Below, one piece after another: positions 51,052 to 60,860 of a stretch of 63,568 nt of DNA. Position 1 is the first letter of the stretch; each line of letters opens with the position of its first letter. A program made the position numbers and the translations under genes. Source of the DNA: Flavobacterium ginsenosidimutans (GTDB taxonomy: Bacteria > Bacteroidota > Bacteroidia > Flavobacteriales > Flavobacteriaceae); contig NZ_QJRJ01000063.1 in the NCBI RefSeq assembly GCF_003254625.1, positions 1 through 63,568 on the forward strand, read 5' to 3'. Under the pieces are notes generated by a model, which was not told the origin of the DNA, did not search any database, and saw only the letters and a program-made list of their open reading frames with translations.

Positions 51052-51741
51052 ATGAAAAAACTAGTATTATTTTTAACAATCATGTTTATGACTATGTCTT
51101 ACGGCCAAGAAATCAAACAAGTACCTCTAATTAATGTTAATGGAGAAGGAAAAGTAAAAGTAGCCCCTGATCAGGTTTGTATTTCAGCTTCTGTTGAAAC
51201 AAAAGGGAATAATGCTAAAGACGTTAAAAAACAAAACGACGAAAAGATGGATGCTGTTTTGAAATTCATTAAAAAAATGAATATTCCAACAGCAGATTTT
51301 AAAACAAAACAAGTTGCTTTAAATCCGCAGTACGATTATGAGAAAAAGAAAACTTCTTATAACGCTACACAAACGGTAGAAATTGTAGTAAAAGATTTAG
51401 CTAAGTACGACGAGTTGATGGAAGGTCTTGTTCAGCAAGGAATTAACCGAATTGACAGAGTTTCTTTTGAATCATCTAAAATGGCTCAATACGAATCTGA
51501 AGCTAGAAAATTAGCTATGAAAGATGCTAAAACTAAAGCTGAAGAGTATGTGTCTGTATTAGGACAAAAAGTAGGTAAAGCTTTTACAATTTCTGATAAT
51601 TCGCAAGTTTATCACCCTCAGCCAATGTACGCTGCGATGAGAATGAAAGAAGCAGATTCAATGGGAGCTTCAAACGAAACTCTTGCTATTGGTGAAATCG
51701 AAATTACAGCAAATGTTAGTGTAAGTTTTGTATTAGACTAG
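51052..51741 (+). CDS. SIMPL (DUF541) domain periplasmic protein
   Basis: 229 residues. Signal peptide (MKKLVLFLTIMFMTMSYG), then one SIMPL domain from INVNGEGKVKVAPDQVCISASVET to the C-terminal EIEITANVSVSFVLD. ARKLAMKDAKTKAEEYVSVLGQKVG is the conserved central helix. SIMPL proteins (for example E. coli YggE, Brucella BP26) form envelope oligomers linked to oxidative-stress tolerance, with no defined enzymatic role. A bidirectional terminator follows. Confidence 0.92.
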   Translation: MKKLVLFLTIMFMTMSYGQEIKQVPLINVNGEGKVKVAPDQVCISASVETKGNNAKDVKKQNDEKMDAVLKFIKKMNIPTADFKTKQVALNPQYDYEKKKTSYNATQTVEIVVKDLAKYDELMEGLVQQGINRIDRVSFESSKMAQYESEARKLAMKDAKTKAEEYVSVLGQKVGKAFTISDNSQVYHPQPMYAAMRMKEADSMGASNETLAIGEIEITANVSVSFVLD

Positions 51742-51763
51742 ACGTTTATAAAATTCCAATACT

Positions 51764-51802
51764 AAAAATCCAAATTCCAAATTAACTGGGGTTTGGATTT
51801 TT
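51764..51802. terminator. Bidirectional terminator
   Basis: AAAAATCCAAA (51764-51774) pairs with TTTGGATTTTT (51792-51802) between convergent genes. Confidence 0.75.
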
Positions 51803-51823
51803 TTATGTTGGATTTTTTATAAT

Positions 51824-53194
51824 TTAAACAACTTTTATTGGCAACGTAAATTTAAAAACACTTCCTTTTCCTATTTCGCTTTCTACCCAAATTTCGCCTT
51901 CATGAATATTTACAAATTCTTTGCAAAGTAATAATCCGAGTCCGCTTCCGAGTTCGTTTTCTGTTCCTTTTTGAAGAACTTTTCCGTTGATTTTGAATAA
52001 TTTTTCTTTTATATTTTCAGGAACTCCAATTCCGTTATCTGTAATGGAAATTTCTACTTCATGATTTATTTTTTGAAGCTTAATTTTAATTTCACCATTC
52101 TTGTCAGTAAATTTAATTGCATTACTTAGTAAATTACGTAAAATGGTGCTAATCATGTTTTGGTCTACTTCGGCTTCAATCAGATCAACAGATTCAAATC
52201 GTATTGTTATATTTTTATGTAAAGCGACATTTTTACTTAATTCAATATTTTCTTGTATCAAGGCATTTAGCAATAGTTTTTTAGGATTGAAAGCAATCAT
52301 TCCCGTTTGAACTCGTGACCAATCCAACAGATTCTCCAATAATTTGTAGATGTTTTTATTTGAATCATGAAGCATTTCAGATATTTCCTTAATTTCTTCA
52401 CGGCTGTATTGTTCTATATTTTCCAATAGAATTTCAGAAAGCGAAACAGATGATCCTAATGGTCCTCTTAAATCATGAGAAATAATTGAAAAGAACTGAT
52501 TTTTATCGTTTAAAAGCTTTTTAATTTTATGATCCTGCTTTTCTTTTACTAAAAGCAAAAATCCTACGATTCCAATAAGAGTTAGAAGAAACAAACAAAT
52601 GCTATACAAACTATCAAAAAGATCATTAGAAATAATAAGATTTTGCGGATACAGATATCTGTAGATTGTTCGTATGACGATTAAAATTTCAAATCCGATG
52701 TAACAGAGTACATAAAAGGTTTTAAAAAAGCTTTTTTCTTTCTCTGTAAAATAAGTAATTGTTGGGAGTAAATAAATAGCAAAAATTCCGATGCCGCCAA
52801 TTATAACTCGAGTATTCATTGTGGCTTCAAAAAGAGTTCCAATATTAAAAATCAAGATGAAAACTGCGGTAATTGCAATTTGCAGCTGATAATGTTTTTT
52901 TGCATGTGCTTTAATAAGCGATAACATTGCTATCGTTTCAAAACAGCAGGCACAAAAAATTAAGGAATTGGAAATATTAATTGAAACAAAATCACTGATG
53001 ATATTTCGAAAAAGAGCAAGCACCCAAGCAACCGTAAGAATCAATTTGCCTAAGCCAAACCATTTTAATGTTTTTCTATTATCGCTCGTCGCATAAGAAA
53101 AAGAAAAACTGAAAATAAGAATGCAGGTAAAAAAATTCCCCCACAAATAAAGCAGAAAAATAGTTTTTGGATCTACAGGTAGAAGTTCAAACAT
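51824..53194 (-). CDS. Seven-helix membrane sensor histidine kinase
   Basis: 456 residues. The N-terminal half (about 10-220) has seven hydrophobic segments with no periplasmic domain, then HisKA (FFSIISHDLRGPLGSSVSL) and HATPase boxes (LRNLLSNAIKFTDKNGEI, DNGIGVPENIKEKLF, GSGLGLLLCKEFVNIH). No response regulator is adjacent on the same strand (the next gene leftward is convergent), so its partner is elsewhere. The signal may be membrane-borne. The module resembles 7TM-coupled flavobacterial kinases. Confidence 0.88.
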   Translation of the reverse strand: MFELLPVDPKTIFLLYLWGNFFTCILIFSFSFSYATSDNRKTLKWFGLGKLILTVAWVLALFRNIISDFVSINISNSLIFCACCFETIAMLSLIKAHAKKHYQLQIAITAVFILIFNIGTLFEATMNTRVIIGGIGIFAIYLLPTITYFTEKEKSFFKTFYVLCYIGFEILIVIRTIYRYLYPQNLIISNDLFDSLYSICLFLLTLIGIVGFLLLVKEKQDHKIKKLLNDKNQFFSIISHDLRGPLGSSVSLSEILLENIEQYSREEIKEISEMLHDSNKNIYKLLENLLDWSRVQTGMIAFNPKKLLLNALIQENIELSKNVALHKNITIRFESVDLIEAEVDQNMISTILRNLLSNAIKFTDKNGEIKIKLQKINHEVEISITDNGIGVPENIKEKLFKINGKVLQKGTENELGSGLGLLLCKEFVNIHEGEIWVESEIGKGSVFKFTLPIKVV

Positions 53195-53347
53195 TTAGTG
53201 GCTTAAGCTTGATTAAAATTCGGATACACAAATATACAAATTAACGAAATAATCTGCGAAGTATTGTATTTAAAGGACTTGAGCAAGAAGATGGTTCTGT
53301 GGGGCTTGTATTAAAGGAAATGCTTTTTTTACATTTAAAGTCGGATT

Positions 53348-54073
53348 TTAGTCCAATGAATTTTCAGATAAATAATTCATGAATTGTGCTTTATATTGAT
53401 CTGAAACTGTAATTCTTTGTTTGTTGATTACAATCTGGCTTCTTTCAATTACTTCAACATTTTTTAGTGCCACAATAAAAGAGCGGTGAACACGCATAAA
53501 TTTATCTGCAGGTAATTCTTCTTCCATTGTTTTCAAACTCATTAAAGTGAGAATAGGATGCGGTTCATTTTTAACCCAAATTTTGATGTAATCTTTCAAA
53601 CCTTCAATATATAAAATCGAATCCAGATTTATTTTCAGCTGTTTGTATTCTGATTTTACAAAGATGAATTCCATCTGATCGGTTTTTTCTTTTTTGGCAT
53701 TTTTCACCATCGAAAACCATTCTCTCGCTTTATTGACAGCAGTAAAGAATTCTGTATAATCAAAAGGTTTTAATAAATAATCAATTGCTTCAGCTTTAAG
53801 GCCTTCTAAGGCATATTGATCAAAAGCCGTTGTAAAAATAATTCGTGTAGATTTCGGAATCAGTTTGGCAAGTTCTAAACCTGTTAAATCAGGCATTTGA
53901 ATATCTAAAAAAATTAAATCAACACGTTCTTCATTTAGAAACTCCAAAGCTTCGATGGCGCTGTTGCACTTTTTTTGTAATTGCAAAAAAGGAGTCTTTG
54001 CCACATAACTTTCAACTAAATTCAAAGCCATTGGTTCATCATCAACAATCAGACAAGTTATTTTATCAGACAT
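53348..54073 (-). CDS. LytTR-family response regulator
   Basis: 241 residues. The receiver has IVDDEPMAL, phospho-acceptor D57 in LIFLDIQMPDLTG and Lys in YLLKPFDYTEF. The C-terminal LytTR DNA-binding domain (about 140-241) contains FVKSEYKQLKINLDSILYIEG and FMRVHRSFIVALKNVEVIE. It is the last gene of the tolC-macA-macB-lytS-lytR series, so it likely regulates this operon. Confidence 0.93.
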   Translation of the reverse strand: MSDKITCLIVDDEPMALNLVESYVAKTPFLQLQKKCNSAIEALEFLNEERVDLIFLDIQMPDLTGLELAKLIPKSTRIIFTTAFDQYALEGLKAEAIDYLLKPFDYTEFFTAVNKAREWFSMVKNAKKEKTDQMEFIFVKSEYKQLKINLDSILYIEGLKDYIKIWVKNEPHPILTLMSLKTMEEELPADKFMRVHRSFIVALKNVEVIERSQIVINKQRITVSDQYKAQFMNYLSENSLD

Positions 54074-54097
54074 AGATTCGTTTATTAATTACAAAAA

Positions 54098-55135
54098 TTA
54101 AGTTTCTAAAGTAAGGTTTACTATAAAAAAGCCATCTACAACAGCTGCATTAAATTCATGTTTATCAGGATACAATAATTTCAGCCTTTTTTTCATGTTT
54201 TGCAAGCCAATTCCCGAACCGCTTTTATCACTTTCGGTTTTAGGAAAATTATGATTTTTGATACTGAAATCAATTCGGTTTTCATCAATCGTCATCTTAA
54301 AGATAATTTCTGATTGCTGACTTGCCGATACGCCGTGTTTAAAAGCATTTTCGATTAAAGAAATAAATAAAAGCGGTACAACTTGCAGATCTGTTTTTAG
54401 AACAGGAAAGTCATATTCAATTTTGGTGTTTTCTGTAAATCGCAGTTTCATCAATTCAATATAATTTACGATAAACTGGATTTCACTTTTTAGGCTAACT
54501 TTTTCATCATTAGTCTGATACAATAAATATCGCATCAATTTGCTCAAACTATGAATGGTCTGTTTGGCTTGTTCGGGAGAAGTGTCTACCAAAGAATAAA
54601 TGTTGTTTAAAGAATTAAAAAAGAAATGCGGCTGTAATTGATATTTTAAATGCTGCAGTTCTGATTCTAATTTGATAGTGACAGCTTCTTTGCGTTCGAC
54701 TTCGGTTTTTATCCAGCGTTCTGTTGTTTTTACTGCAATAGAAAAAACGACAGGAACGCTAAATAATATAAAATCACTATAGATAAAAAGACTTCTTGAA
54801 GGTCTAAAGTCATCATTTTTATCATTATGCGGTACGTGAAAATCGAAGAAAATCTCTTTGATCGATTGGTTTGCCCAAATAAATAAAGTAATCAGTATTA
54901 GGTTTGCAATAACGAACCAAATTATTTTTTTTGAAAACAGAAAACGTTCAATAAGAACAAAATAGTTGCAATAAAATATGATAGAATACAAGAATAACGG
55001 AATCCAAGAAAAGAAAAGTACCGCTTTTATTGCTTGATTTTGACCTGATGATAACAAATAGGGCAGCATAAATAATACAAACCATATCATGATATGCAGA
55101 AACCCTATTATTAATTTATTCTGTTTAAAATTCAT
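54098..55135 (-). CDS. LytS-type sensor histidine kinase
   Basis: 345 residues. Four hydrophobic segments (about 10-130), then the His_kinase module with LKYQLQPHFFFNSLNNIYSL (phospho-acceptor His) and a HATPase part (PLLFISLIENAFKHGVS, GSGIGLQNMKKRLKLLYP). It lies 24 bp upstream of its LytTR regulator and 12 bp after the ABC permease gene on the same strand, implying that it senses something related to the efflux system. Confidence 0.93.
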   Translation of the reverse strand: MNFKQNKLIIGFLHIMIWFVLFMLPYLLSSGQNQAIKAVLFFSWIPLFLYSIIFYCNYFVLIERFLFSKKIIWFVIANLILITLFIWANQSIKEIFFDFHVPHNDKNDDFRPSRSLFIYSDFILFSVPVVFSIAVKTTERWIKTEVERKEAVTIKLESELQHLKYQLQPHFFFNSLNNIYSLVDTSPEQAKQTIHSLSKLMRYLLYQTNDEKVSLKSEIQFIVNYIELMKLRFTENTKIEYDFPVLKTDLQVVPLLFISLIENAFKHGVSASQQSEIIFKMTIDENRIDFSIKNHNFPKTESDKSGSGIGLQNMKKRLKLLYPDKHEFNAAVVDGFFIVNLTLET

Positions 55136-55147
55136 TAGTTTATCGTT

Positions 55148-56365
55148 TTATTCATAACGCAATGCGGTAATCGGATCTAAAGAAGCCGCTTTTTTAGCAG
55201 GATACCATCCAAAAAATATTCCTGTAATGGCACAAACTAAAAACGAAATTACAATAGAATAACTTGTTACAGCTGTTGGCCAATGGAGTACTTTTTCGAT
55301 GAAAAGAGTTGTCCCTAATCCCAAAGATACACCAATTATTCCTCCAGTGACACTAATCATAATGGCTTCTATTAAAAATTGCATCAAGATATCGGTATCT
55401 TTTCCGCCAACAGCAAGACGCAATCCTATTTCTCTTGTTCTTTCTTTTACCGAAACATACATAATATTCATAATTCCAATTCCGCCCACTAATAATGAAA
55501 TGCTGGCAATTGCAACTAATAAAATAGTAAGCATTTCGCTCGTTGAACTAAAAGTAGAAATCATTTCTTCCATGGAGAAAACATTAAAATCATCTTCTTT
55601 GTCTCCTGTAATTTTATGTCTTTCTCTTAAAATCTGCGAAACTTCGTCAACAGCTTGCTGTGATTTTTCTTCGCTTAAAGAAGAAGCCACAATAGATTCT
55701 AAATAATCTTGAGCTAGAATACGTTTTTGGACTGTAGTATAAGGAGATAAAATAACATCATCTTGATCTTGTCCAAAAGTACTTTCTCCCTTTTTCTCCA
55801 ACACTCCAATTACTTTAAACGGAATACTATTGAAACGAATCATTTTACCAATTGGATTTTCATTCTGAAATAAATTTGTAGCTACAGTTTGTCCAATCAC
55901 AGCTACTTTTGCAGCCGATTTTACTTCTTGATCTGTAAAAATACTTCCTGTTTTTACTTCCCAAACTTTGATTTTTAAGTATTCTTCAGTGATTCCGTAA
56001 ATAGAAGTTGGCCAGTTGCGTGAGCCATAAATAGATTGTCCGCTTCCGTTTACCAACGGAGAAACTGCTGAAAGCATTTTGGTTTGTGTTTTCAGTGCTT
56101 CATAATCGCCTAAAGTTAAGGTTTGCATTGCGCTCGGATCTAAACGAACACCGCCACGCATATCGGCGCCAGGACGAACCGTAATCATATTAGAACCCAT
56201 ACTCGAAATTTTGGTTTTGATGCTTTCTTTAGAACCTTCACCAATAGCGAGCATTGCAATAACCGAAGCTACTCCAATAATGATTCCGAGCATTGTAAGC
56301 AGAGTTCGAACCTTGTTTAGAATAATGGCTCTCCATGCGATCTTAAATAAATTTAGAATTCTCAT
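55148..56365 (-). CDS. MacB-like ABC transporter permease
   Basis: 405 residues. It begins with the MacB/FtsX N-terminal helix (ILNKVRTLLTMLGIIIGVASVIAML), followed by a periplasmic domain of about 230 residues (IYGSRNWPTSIYG, VIGVLEKKGESTFGQD) and three further helices (about 285-400, ending GIFFGWYPAKKAASLDPITALRYE). It couples ATP hydrolysis in the cytoplasm to export through a periplasmic adaptor and TolC. The ATPase is a separate gene 2 bp upstream, so this is a split MacB. Substrate unknown. Confidence 0.93.
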   Translation of the reverse strand: MRILNLFKIAWRAIILNKVRTLLTMLGIIIGVASVIAMLAIGEGSKESIKTKISSMGSNMITVRPGADMRGGVRLDPSAMQTLTLGDYEALKTQTKMLSAVSPLVNGSGQSIYGSRNWPTSIYGITEEYLKIKVWEVKTGSIFTDQEVKSAAKVAVIGQTVATNLFQNENPIGKMIRFNSIPFKVIGVLEKKGESTFGQDQDDVILSPYTTVQKRILAQDYLESIVASSLSEEKSQQAVDEVSQILRERHKITGDKEDDFNVFSMEEMISTFSSTSEMLTILLVAIASISLLVGGIGIMNIMYVSVKERTREIGLRLAVGGKDTDILMQFLIEAIMISVTGGIIGVSLGLGTTLFIEKVLHWPTAVTSYSIVISFLVCAITGIFFGWYPAKKAASLDPITALRYE

Positions 56366-56367
56366 AA

Positions 56368-57111
56368 TTATTCATCTTCTTTTCCCAGTGCAGCAAGTGC
56401 TTCTGCTGCAGAGTGAATATTAGTATTGGGACTATCTTTTATAATATGTCCGTCTTTTAGCACTATGGTGCGACTGCTGAATGTGGCAATATCCGGTTCG
56501 TGAGTTACAAAAACGATTGTTTTTCCTTGTTTGTTTAACTCCTGAAATAATGCCATAATTTCATAAGAAGTTCTGGTGTCAAGATTTCCCGTGGCTTCGT
56601 CGGCTAAAATCACAACAGGATTATTGACCAAAGAACGCGCAATTGCAACACGCTGCTGCTGACCACCCGAAAGCTGTGCTGGAGTATGATGCAGTCTATT
56701 GCTTAGATTTACCTTTTCGAGAGAGGCTAATGCTAATACATCCATTTCCTCTGAATCGTATTTTGTATTGTACATCAAAGGCAATTTTACATTCTCGATC
56801 GCTGTAGTTTTGGGCAGTAAATTGTAAGATTGAAAAATAAAGCCTATTTTCTCATTTCGAATTTTGGCCAATTCCTTTTTAGTCTGCTGTTTTACAGCCA
56901 CATTATCAATATCATAAATTCCCGAAGTTGGCTGGTCCAAACAGCCTAAAATATTTAAAAGACTACTTTTTCCCGATCCGCTGGAACCCATGATAGTTAC
57001 AAATTCACCTTCTTCTATAGTAAAAGAAACTCCTTTTAAAGCGTGAATGGTTTCTTCGCCCATTACAAACGAACGCTTTAGATCTTCTATTTTTATAATT
57101 GTTTTAGCCAT
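56368..57111 (-). CDS. MacB/LolD-like ABC ATPase
   Basis: 247 residues. Walker A is [15 protein letters not shown]-loop IFQSYNLL, signature LSGGQQQRVAIARSL, Walker B VVILADEATGNLDT, and H-loop FVTHEPD. It pairs with the FtsX-type permease immediately downstream. The last ~25 residues form a polar tail. Confidence 0.95.
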   Translation of the reverse strand: MAKTIIKIEDLKRSFVMGEETIHALKGVSFTIEEGEFVTIMGSSGSGKSSLLNILGCLDQPTSGIYDIDNVAVKQQTKKELAKIRNEKIGFIFQSYNLLPKTTAIENVKLPLMYNTKYDSEEMDVLALASLEKVNLSNRLHHTPAQLSGGQQQRVAIARSLVNNPVVILADEATGNLDTRTSYEIMALFQELNKQGKTIVFVTHEPDIATFSSRTIVLKDGHIIKDSPNTNIHSAAEALAALGKEDE

Positions 57112-57113
57112 TG

Positions 57114-58328
57114 TTATTTCTTTTTTCCTGGAGGTTTAGGCATAAAAGGACTGTCATTGTCTCCAGACGTTTCTGGCGCATCTTGTTTTGTAATTTCTCT
57201 TAAGCCGTAAACCAATTGATCATCTTGTTTTAATCCGCTTAAAACTTCTACATTAATACCGTCACTTGTTCCTAATTTAACTATTGTAGGTACTATATTT
57301 TTACCGTCTAAAATCCAAACCTGAGCCGTTTTTTTATCCTCATTTTTAGGAGATGCTAATGGACTAACAGAAATATTATTTTGTTTTTGATAATTGGCTA
57401 AAATTTTAGCATCTGGTTCAAAATTGGCCGCTTTGGCTTCTATTGTTAAAACATCTTTTAATTCTAATGTGTAAATAGAAATTGTAGCCGTAAGCCCTGG
57501 TTTTAATTTTAAATTTGAATTATCCGCTTTAATTACCACAGTATAAGTCACAACATTTGAAGTTGTCGTTGCATTAAGTCTTACTTGTGTAATGACACCG
57601 TTAAACTCTTCGCCCTGATAAGCATCAACTGTAAAAGTTACGCGCTGTCCTTGTTTTACCTGACCAATATCAGCTTCGTCAACATTTGCTTCAACCTGCA
57701 TTTCAGTTAAATCTTTAGCAATTGTAAATAGAGTAGGCGTACTGTAACTTGCCGCTACTGTTTGCCCTTCGTCAACTGCTTTAGATAAAATTACGCCATC
57801 AATAGGAGAGTAAATAGTTGCATAACTTAAATTAGTCTCTGCTTTCTGCAAATCTGATAAACGCTGAACTACAGTGCTTTTTGCGTTGTTTAAATTGTAT
57901 AAAGCTTCATCATAATCAGATCTGCTGATTACATTGCTATCATACAAAGTTTTTTGTCTGGCAAAAATGCCTTGTAAATATCTCTGTTCGTTCAAAGCAC
58001 TGTTATATAAAGCTTTTGCTTGAACTAAAGCCGCTTGTAGATTAGTTTTATCTAATTCTGCCAAAAGCTGTCCTTTTTTAACCACGCTGTTGTAATCAAC
58101 ATATATTTTTTCTACAACACCAGAAACTTGAGTTCCTACTTCAACTTCATTAATTGGCTGAACTGTTCCTGTAGCCGTTACTGTTGTTTTAATATCTGCT
58201 ATTTTCGCTTTAAGAGATTCTACTTTTATAGGAGTTTCTTTAGATCCTGGAATAAAGGAAAAACAAATTGCTACAATTAAGAGACCTATCGCAGATAATA
58301 CAAAAATTTTGTTCTTTTTAGTTTTCAT
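57114..58328 (-). CDS. MacA-like periplasmic adaptor (membrane fusion protein)
   Basis: 404 residues. One N-terminal membrane helix (IFVLSAIGLLIVAICFSFI), a barrel/lipoyl half (TATGTVQPINEVEVGTQVSG and SYATIYSPIDGVILSKAVDEG), a coiled-coil hairpin between them (about 90-170), and a beta-barrel region (GQRVTFTVDAYQGEEFNGVI, LKPGLTATISIY). The C-terminus is proline-rich (FMPKPPGKKK). It bridges the MacB pair and TolC. Confidence 0.94.
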   Translation of the reverse strand: MKTKKNKIFVLSAIGLLIVAICFSFIPGSKETPIKVESLKAKIADIKTTVTATGTVQPINEVEVGTQVSGVVEKIYVDYNSVVKKGQLLAELDKTNLQAALVQAKALYNSALNEQRYLQGIFARQKTLYDSNVISRSDYDEALYNLNNAKSTVVQRLSDLQKAETNLSYATIYSPIDGVILSKAVDEGQTVAASYSTPTLFTIAKDLTEMQVEANVDEADIGQVKQGQRVTFTVDAYQGEEFNGVITQVRLNATTTSNVVTYTVVIKADNSNLKLKPGLTATISIYTLELKDVLTIEAKAANFEPDAKILANYQKQNNISVSPLASPKNEDKKTAQVWILDGKNIVPTIVKLGTSDGINVEVLSGLKQDDQLVYGLREITKQDAPETSGDNDSPFMPKPPGKKK

Positions 58329-58332
58329 TGTT

Positions 58333-59655
58333 TTAGATTTTAATTTCGTTTCCTTGATAAAAGGATAATAATTGTGTGTATAAAATGTTTAAGTATTTTG
58401 CCTGAATGTAATTCTGAGCAGCGTTTGTATAAGTATTTTGGCTGATAACCAAATCTGTTGTACTCAAAGCACCTAATTCATATTTTTTTTGTGACAAAAC
58501 ATACGACTCTTCTGCAGCTTCTTTAGCTGATTGGGCAGAGGTCATTTGTTCGCTCGAAGCAGTTGCATTTTCCCAAGCGGTTTGAATTTTCTTATACAAA
58601 TCTTTTTGTGCAGTTTGCAAAGCGATTTCGGCTTTATCAATACTTATTTTTGCATTTTGAACTTGCGCTTTAGTTTGATTTCTGTTGAAAATTGGCACTG
58701 TCAACGACAAACCTACACGCTGATTGAAATTCAGGTTTAATTGATCTGAGAAATTTAATTCTTGAGTATTTGTGTAACCAGAACCCAAACTTCCTGATAG
58801 TGATAAGGTTGGAAGATAAGAACCTTTTGCTATATCAAGTTCTTTCTCAGAAACCGCCACATTAATTTGCGATGCTTTTATTTCAGGCATTAGAGCGATA
58901 GCTTTATTGTAGACCTCAATTTTGCTCGGAATTACATCAGGTGTTTTGCTTTCGAGAGGAAATGCAATTTCAAAATCTTCTTCAGGACCTAATTCTAGTA
59001 ATTGTTTTAAAACCAGAATTTGTTTCGAAAGATCATTTTGAGCAGCAATAAGATTGTATTTATTAGTTGCTGCTTGCGAAAGCGCATCTGTATAATCTTT
59101 TCTCGCAATACTTCCTGCGTCCAATCTTAGTTTGGCTCTTTGAACCTCTTTTTCACTTGCTTTTAAATTATTTTCAGCAATTCGAATTCCTTCATTATTG
59201 TATAAAATTTGCAGATAAGCTTCTGTAATACTTAATATTACATTGTTTTGCGCTTCTTCAACAAATGAGGAATTTTGGTCAACCAATAATTTATTTTGCT
59301 TGATTTGATTCGAAATCTGATTTCCCTGATATAAAGTGACAGATGAATTGATTCCAACACTTGTCGAATTAACTTTCTGACTTACATAATCACTTGTTAT
59401 GGGATCAATAGAGTTACCGAATGATAAATTTTGTGATGCAGAACCCGTTAAATTGGGTAATCTTGAAGATTTCGATTGATCATAATTTACTTCAGCAGCG
59501 TTTTTACTCAATACCGTTGTTTTGATGCTGATGTTTTTTTCTTTAGCGTAAGCAAAACAATCTTCGAGCGTCCATTGCTTTTTAGTATTTGATGTTCCCT
59601 GTCCGTAACCGAAAAAGGAACATAGTATAAAACTTATTATTACAGCGACTTTCAT
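58333..59655 (-). CDS. TolC-family outer membrane efflux protein
   Basis: 440 residues. Signal peptide (MKVAVIISFILCSFFGYGQ), then two OEP repeats with coiled-coil helices (ILSITEAYLQILYNNEGIRIAENNLKASEKEV and KKIQTAWENATASSEQ). The first gene of the six-gene leftward set, 4 bp upstream of macA. It forms the outer-membrane channel for the tripartite exporter. Confidence 0.94.
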   Translation of the reverse strand: MKVAVIISFILCSFFGYGQGTSNTKKQWTLEDCFAYAKEKNISIKTTVLSKNAAEVNYDQSKSSRLPNLTGSASQNLSFGNSIDPITSDYVSQKVNSTSVGINSSVTLYQGNQISNQIKQNKLLVDQNSSFVEEAQNNVILSITEAYLQILYNNEGIRIAENNLKASEKEVQRAKLRLDAGSIARKDYTDALSQAATNKYNLIAAQNDLSKQILVLKQLLELGPEEDFEIAFPLESKTPDVIPSKIEVYNKAIALMPEIKASQINVAVSEKELDIAKGSYLPTLSLSGSLGSGYTNTQELNFSDQLNLNFNQRVGLSLTVPIFNRNQTKAQVQNAKISIDKAEIALQTAQKDLYKKIQTAWENATASSEQMTSAQSAKEAAEESYVLSQKKYELGALSTTDLVISQNTYTNAAQNYIQAKYLNILYTQLLSFYQGNEIKI

Positions 59656-59845
59656 TTGATACTTTTTTAATTTGAATCAAAATTCTGAAGTATCTGTAAA
59701 CTATTGTAATGCAATAGACTGGCGGATGGCTGATATAGATAGAAAGTCTATTTGTATAGATGAAAAATTCTGGAAAAACATAAAAAAACTTCGTTTATAG
59801 AATAATTTTAAAAAGAGAAATAGACCTACATATTGATTGATTTCT

Positions 59846-59853
59846 TAGATTTG
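59846..59853 (+). promoter_or_regulatory. -7 promoter box of the alpha/beta hydrolase gene
   Basis: TAGATTTG, full consensus match, 25 bp upstream of the ATG at 59879. Confidence 0.55.
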
Positions 59854-59878
59854 TAGTAAGCACCATAAAAAAAATGTC

Positions 59879-60841
59879 ATGCCACTAATTGAACAATCAG
59901 AATATAATTTTCCTTCTATTATTCATCGCAACAGACATGTTTCTACTATTTATGCGGCTTTGTTTAAAAAATTTGAAGCCCCAGGTTATACAAGAGAAAA
60001 AATGGAGTTGAACGATGGAGATTTTATCAATATCGATTTTATTATAAACGACTCCAAGAAAGCGGTTATTTTATGTCACGGTTTAGAAGGAGATTCCCGC
60101 CGAACCTATAATAATAGCTGTGCGGTATATTTTCAGGAAAAAGGATTTTCAGTTTTTGCTTGGAACAATCGCACTTGTGGAGGAGAAATGAATCGTTTGC
60201 CAAGACTTTATCATCACGGAGCGGTTGATGATCTTGATGAGGTGGTTCAGTTTGTTTTACAAAAAGGATTCGAAGAGGTTTATATGATTGGATATTCGAT
60301 GGGTGGTGTTCAGCTTTTAAATTATTTAGGATGGACAAAAGTTGATGAACGTATAAAAGCAGCAGTTTCAATTTCGGTTCCAACTCATATTGCAACAAGT
60401 GCAGAAGTTCTTAAACAAGGTTTTAACCGAGTTTATTTAAAAAATTTCACAATTGATATTAAGCGAAAGCTGAAATACAAAGCAGCTCAATTTCCTGATT
60501 TTATAAATAGTGATCAGATTGATAAAATTTCAACATTTGATGAGGTTGACCAATATTTTACAGCGCCGCTTCATGGATTTGCAAGTCGAGACGATTATTA
60601 TGAGCGTGTTTCTCCCGAATTTTCGCTTCAAAATATTACTACTCCTGTTTTAATTATTAATTCGCTCGATGATCCTTTTTTGGGCGAAAGATGTTATCCA
60701 AGAGCTATAGCGCAAGATAGTGCGTATGTTTATCTGGAAACTCCAAAATATGGCGGACATTGTGCTTTTCCGCTCCGTAATTCAATGTATTCTTATGCAG
60801 AAAAAAGAGCCTATGATTTTTTTAAATCACAGTTGGTTTAG
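59879..60841 (+). CDS. YheT-like alpha/beta hydrolase
   Basis: 320 residues. SIIHRNRHVSTIYAALF and VILCHGLEGDSRRTYN match the AB-hydrolase_4 (YheT/ABHD1-3) family. The triad is Ser140 in IGYSMGGVQ, Asp in INSLDDPFLG and His in YGGHCAFPL. Family members hydrolyse esters or lipids; the substrate is unknown. It stands alone in a single-gene unit with its own -7 box. Confidence 0.88.
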   Translation: MPLIEQSEYNFPSIIHRNRHVSTIYAALFKKFEAPGYTREKMELNDGDFINIDFIINDSKKAVILCHGLEGDSRRTYNNSCAVYFQEKGFSVFAWNNRTCGGEMNRLPRLYHHGAVDDLDEVVQFVLQKGFEEVYMIGYSMGGVQLLNYLGWTKVDERIKAAVSISVPTHIATSAEVLKQGFNRVYLKNFTIDIKRKLKYKAAQFPDFINSDQIDKISTFDEVDQYFTAPLHGFASRDDYYERVSPEFSLQNITTPVLIINSLDDPFLGERCYPRAIAQDSAYVYLETPKYGGHCAFPLRNSMYSYAEKRAYDFFKSQLV

Positions 60842-60860
60842 TGAATATTAAAGAAAAGAA

